64,000 bases of DNA from Pseudomonadota bacterium. GTDB lineage: Bacteria > Pseudomonadota > Gammaproteobacteria > Pseudomonadales > Moraxellaceae. Shown piece by piece: positions 63,004 to 64,000 of the stretch. The stretch's first letter is position 1, and every line of letters begins with the position of its first letter. The stretch covers positions 4,824 to 68,823 of the forward strand of contig JAEWKT010000013.1 of the NCBI GenBank assembly GCA_023393635.1, written 5' to 3'. The notes beneath the pieces were generated by a model. The model saw only the letters and a list, made by a program, of their open reading frames with translations, did not search any database and was not told the DNA's origin. The position numbers were made by a program, and so were the translations under genes.

Positions 63004-64000
63004 ATACTAGCACTTCCGCTGACATCATAACTTTAGCATAGTTTTTCTTTCAATCGCTCATAGGGTGTTTTTCCATCCATAGCAGCATGAGGTCTGGCAT
63101 AGTTATAAAATGCCTCCCATTCCGCTAATTTAGCGTTTAGGTCGACATCATCGGTATAGTTTAATAACTGGTAAAACTCCATCTTGTCGGTCTTATGAGA
63201 TCGCTCGACCTTGCCATTATGTTTGGGAGTTCGAGGCTTTATGTACCTATGATGAATTGCTAAATCGTTTAAATGCCAATGAAATTTCGATTGGAATTCA
63301 TGCCCATTATCGGTCTGGATGGTATGAATCCGAAAAGGAAACTTCTCAATAACATAATTGACAAAATCAATCGCATTAGCCTGGTTGTGCTTTTCATAGA
63401 TTTTTAGTGCCCTGACTCTGGTTGCATCATCAATCGCAGTGTATTGATATCTTTTAATCCTCTTTCCATCTTGATCTTTGAAAAATAAGAACTTTACATC
63501 AACTTGAACATGGTGGCCTGGTACTTGTTTCTCATAGCGCTGAGGAGTAGGAATGGATCGTTTTCGCTGATTCTGGGGCAGCCGATTCAGACCATTACGT
63601 TTTAAAACGTGATATACACCCGCTGCCGAGATTTTAATTTGATGATAGCGCCATAAGTACCAACTGATCCTTACCTGCCCAAAATGATAATGCTGACGTA
63701 AATGAAGAATCTTCTCTTCAATGGCAGGAGGCGTGCGTAACTTGGGATTTTCTGGACAGGGCTTGCTGTTGATTAGCCCAGATTCACCTTTAGTTTGGTA
63801 ATTCTTTTTCCAACGATAGAAAGTATCTCGTGAAATACCAAAATAACGACAGGTGAAAGCAATATTCCCACTGTGCTCTGCATGAGCAAATACTTTTAAT
63901 TTATGGGCGATTTCCCGCTGGGCTTTTGTACTCAAAATCGAAACTCCTGTGACATGAGGTAAAATTTACCAAAATGTCAGTAGAAGTCTCAATTTTCACA
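62999..64000. mobile_element. IS481-family-like insertion sequence
   Basis: Imperfect terminal inverted repeats are visible. The left end (62999) begins TGTGAATACTAGCACTTCCG, and the right end, read inward from 64000, begins TGTGAAAATTGAGACTTCTA. They share TGTGAA, ACTTC and CTGACAT at matching positions. The span is 1002 bp and carries one transposase gene. The element ends exactly at the window edge, so the right-hand target duplication cannot be seen. Confidence 0.82.
63033..63935 (-). CDS. IS481-like transposase (DDE)
   Basis: A 300-aa transposase. An N-terminal HTH (ACRYFGISRDTFYRWKKNY type, with TFYRWKKNYQTKGESGL) is followed by a second HTH-like linker and an rve/DDE core. The catalytic acids are Asp in HVQVDVKFL, Asp in IQTDNGHEF and Glu in HNGKVERSHKTD. 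The C-terminus YNYARPHAAMDGKTPYERL is characteristic. It starts at TTG with GGAG about 8 nt upstream. It appears intact, with no frameshift, so the copy may be active. Confidence 0.9.
   Translation of the reverse strand: MSTKAQREIAHKLKVFAHAEHSGNIAFTCRYFGISRDTFYRWKKNYQTKGESGLINSKPCPENPKLRTPPAIEEKILHLRQHYHFGQVRISWYLWRYHQIKISAAGVYHVLKRNGLNRLPQNQRKRSIPTPQRYEKQVPGHHVQVDVKFLFFKDQDGKRIKRYQYTAIDDATRVRALKIYEKHNQANAIDFVNYVIEKFPFRIHTIQTDNGHEFQSKFHWHLNDLAIHHRYIKPRTPKHNGKVERSHKTDKMEFYQLLNYTDDVDLNAKLAEWEAFYNYARPHAAMDGKTPYERLKEKLC

Overview
The window looks like a chromosomal segment of a gamma-proteobacterium of the family Moraxellaceae (Acinetobacter/Alkanindiges type). The main reasons are a wax ester synthase/DGAT that reads very close to Acinetobacter AtfA, a block of fil-like secreted proteins of the kind known in Acinetobacter, the Moraxellaceae-style ThrH, FadH and CysH proteins, and AT-leaning DNA. 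I saw no rRNA, tRNA or CRISPR array.

Layout. 1-14,100 is mostly housekeeping: coaBC, a rhodanese-grxC-secB operon, a chromosomal class D beta-lactamase, rsgA, orn, a membrane diguanylate cyclase, a Bax inhibitor-1 family protein, a GST, metG, apbC and dcd. A two-gene AbiEii-type nucleotidyltransferase toxin module sits between apbC and dcd. 14,500-23,400 is the most unusual region. Four consecutive exported proteins each carry, just after the signal peptide, a short motif that resembles a double-glycine leader (L-x-x-L-x-D-x-x-L-x-x-x-x-G-Q-x-G). A flavin-dependent halogenase-like enzyme follows on the same strand.

23,700-33,300 holds sulfate assimilation (cysD, cysN, cysH), acetate overflow (ackA-pta), rsfS and atfA, all on the minus strand. 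33,500-46,000 holds thrH, a FadL-type outer-membrane transporter with a large extra insert, fadH, htpX, a lytic transglycosylase, ttcA, an SCP2 lipid carrier, and a translationally coupled lipid kinase/metallophosphoesterase pair. Fatty-acid uptake (FadL), unsaturated acyl-CoA breakdown (FadH), a lipid carrier (SCP2) and wax/triacylglycerol synthesis (AtfA) fit a lipid-using, lipid-storing organism.

46,000-64,000 has groESL with a recognisable sigma-32 promoter. Next comes a surface locus: a small coiled-coil ORF, an XRE regulator with palindromic sites beside it, a 1331-residue YadA-type trimeric autotransporter with an unusual cysteine-free passenger, and a LuxR-type regulator. After that come a lipoprotein, an RND pump lacking neighbouring partners, a GNAT-nitrilase fusion, and a PaaX-type regulator cut short by an IS481-like element. 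That element runs to the last base of the window and supplies the regulator's stop codon.
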